From the NCBI GenBank assembly GCA_040904945.1, contig JBBDSM010000091.1, forward strand, positions 1 to 5,913: a stretch of DNA of 5,913 bases, in the 5' to 3' direction. The notes under the pieces are model-generated. The model was not told the origin of the DNA. It ran no database searches and was given only the letters and a program-made list of their open reading frames with translations. How positions within the stretch are numbered: the stretch's first letter is position 1; every line of letters starts with the position of its first letter. Shown piece by piece: positions 5,749 to 5,913 of this stretch. The stretch comes from JAWLHJ01 sp040904945 (lineage in GTDB: Bacteria > Gemmatimonadota > Gemmatimonadetes > Longimicrobiales > Gaopeijiaceae). Both the position numbers and the translations under genes were made by a program.

Positions 5749-5913
5749 TCAGCGCAACTCGATCCTCGGCAACACCTTCATGACCCCGACCGCGGCCGCG
5801 GCGGTCGAAGCGAAGCAGGCCACCGCTGCGCCCGCCTGGCCGTACAGCGCGTACCCGGTGCCGAACAGCGCGCCGTAGATCACCACACATCCCAGGAACC
5901 AGGCCAGGAAGGC
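5749..5913 (-). CDS. C-terminal end of a membrane protein, possibly a sodium:solute symporter
   Basis: The last 54 residues of a gene entering from the right edge. It has two hydrophobic segments (about 2-24, FLAWFLGCVVIYGALFGTGY, and about 28-46, rich in Ala and Val) joined by a short YALYGQ loop and ending in VLPRIELR. The stop is TGA at 5751-5749. The pattern of a VIYGALFGTG-like helix followed by a loop and a final helix near the C-terminus recalls sodium:solute symporter family proteins, but that is recognition from a short piece and could be wrong; another polytopic membrane protein is possible. It is convergent with the kinase and ends about 55 bases from where receiver similarity stops. 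The rest of the gene is outside the window. Confidence 0.55.
   Translation of the reverse strand, partial: AFLAWFLGCVVIYGALFGTGYALYGQAGAAVACFASTAAAAVGVMKVLPRIELR

Noticed and set aside
1..5913. CRISPR array, tRNA, rRNA, transposase or defence genes
   Set aside because: No regularly spaced repeats, no cloverleaf-like stretch, and no recombinase, nuclease or toxin motifs were seen in frames with real coding character.

Overview
This looks like a mosaic stretch of bacterial DNA, probably from a metagenome or a draft assembly. Positions 1 to about 870 have a moderate G+C content (hand counts: 29/60 at 601-660, 31/60 at 241-300). They hold a minus-strand chemotaxis-type pair: a small gene for the zinc-ribbon-like accessory domain normally found at the C-terminus of CheB-family methylesterases, then a cheB-like methylesterase overlapping it by 4 bases and running off the left edge. 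Beyond about 930 the DNA is much richer in G+C (50/60 at 2641-2700), with codon use to match. The kinase type, the signal peptide ending in Ala-Gln-Ala and the composition fit Gemmatimonadota or a similar high-GC phylum, but this is an inference. The two halves may come from different genomes.

Layout: 3-434 (-) partial cheB-like methylesterase; 431-841 (-) accessory-domain protein; 842-1168 no convincing gene, includes the composition change; 1169-1657 (-) small membrane-anchored coiled-coil protein; 1658-1976 divergent intergenic region with a perfect hairpin; 1977 to about 5694 (+) a very large hybrid sensor histidine kinase; 5749-5913 (-) C-terminal end of a membrane protein, perhaps a sodium:solute symporter.

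The kinase is the centrepiece. Once its frame is repaired it reads: signal peptide, about 14 beta-propeller blade motifs, a Y_Y_Y-like domain, one membrane segment, a coiled coil, HisKA with the phosphorylatable His, HATPase, and a partial receiver domain. A PDZ-like domain sits inside the propeller between blades 3 and 4. The reading frame is broken twice: by one extra base in a G run near 2276-2279, and by an in-frame TAA at 5212-5214 inside the ATPase domain. The receiver domain has lost one acidic-pocket residue and stops about halfway. These are either real decay of the gene or consensus errors plus an assembly junction; the sequence alone cannot decide.

Functionally, the propeller kinase would sense a ligand outside the cytoplasmic membrane and phosphorylate its own or another receiver. 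The divergent small membrane protein is a possible but unproven partner. The cheB pair belongs to a separate signalling system.
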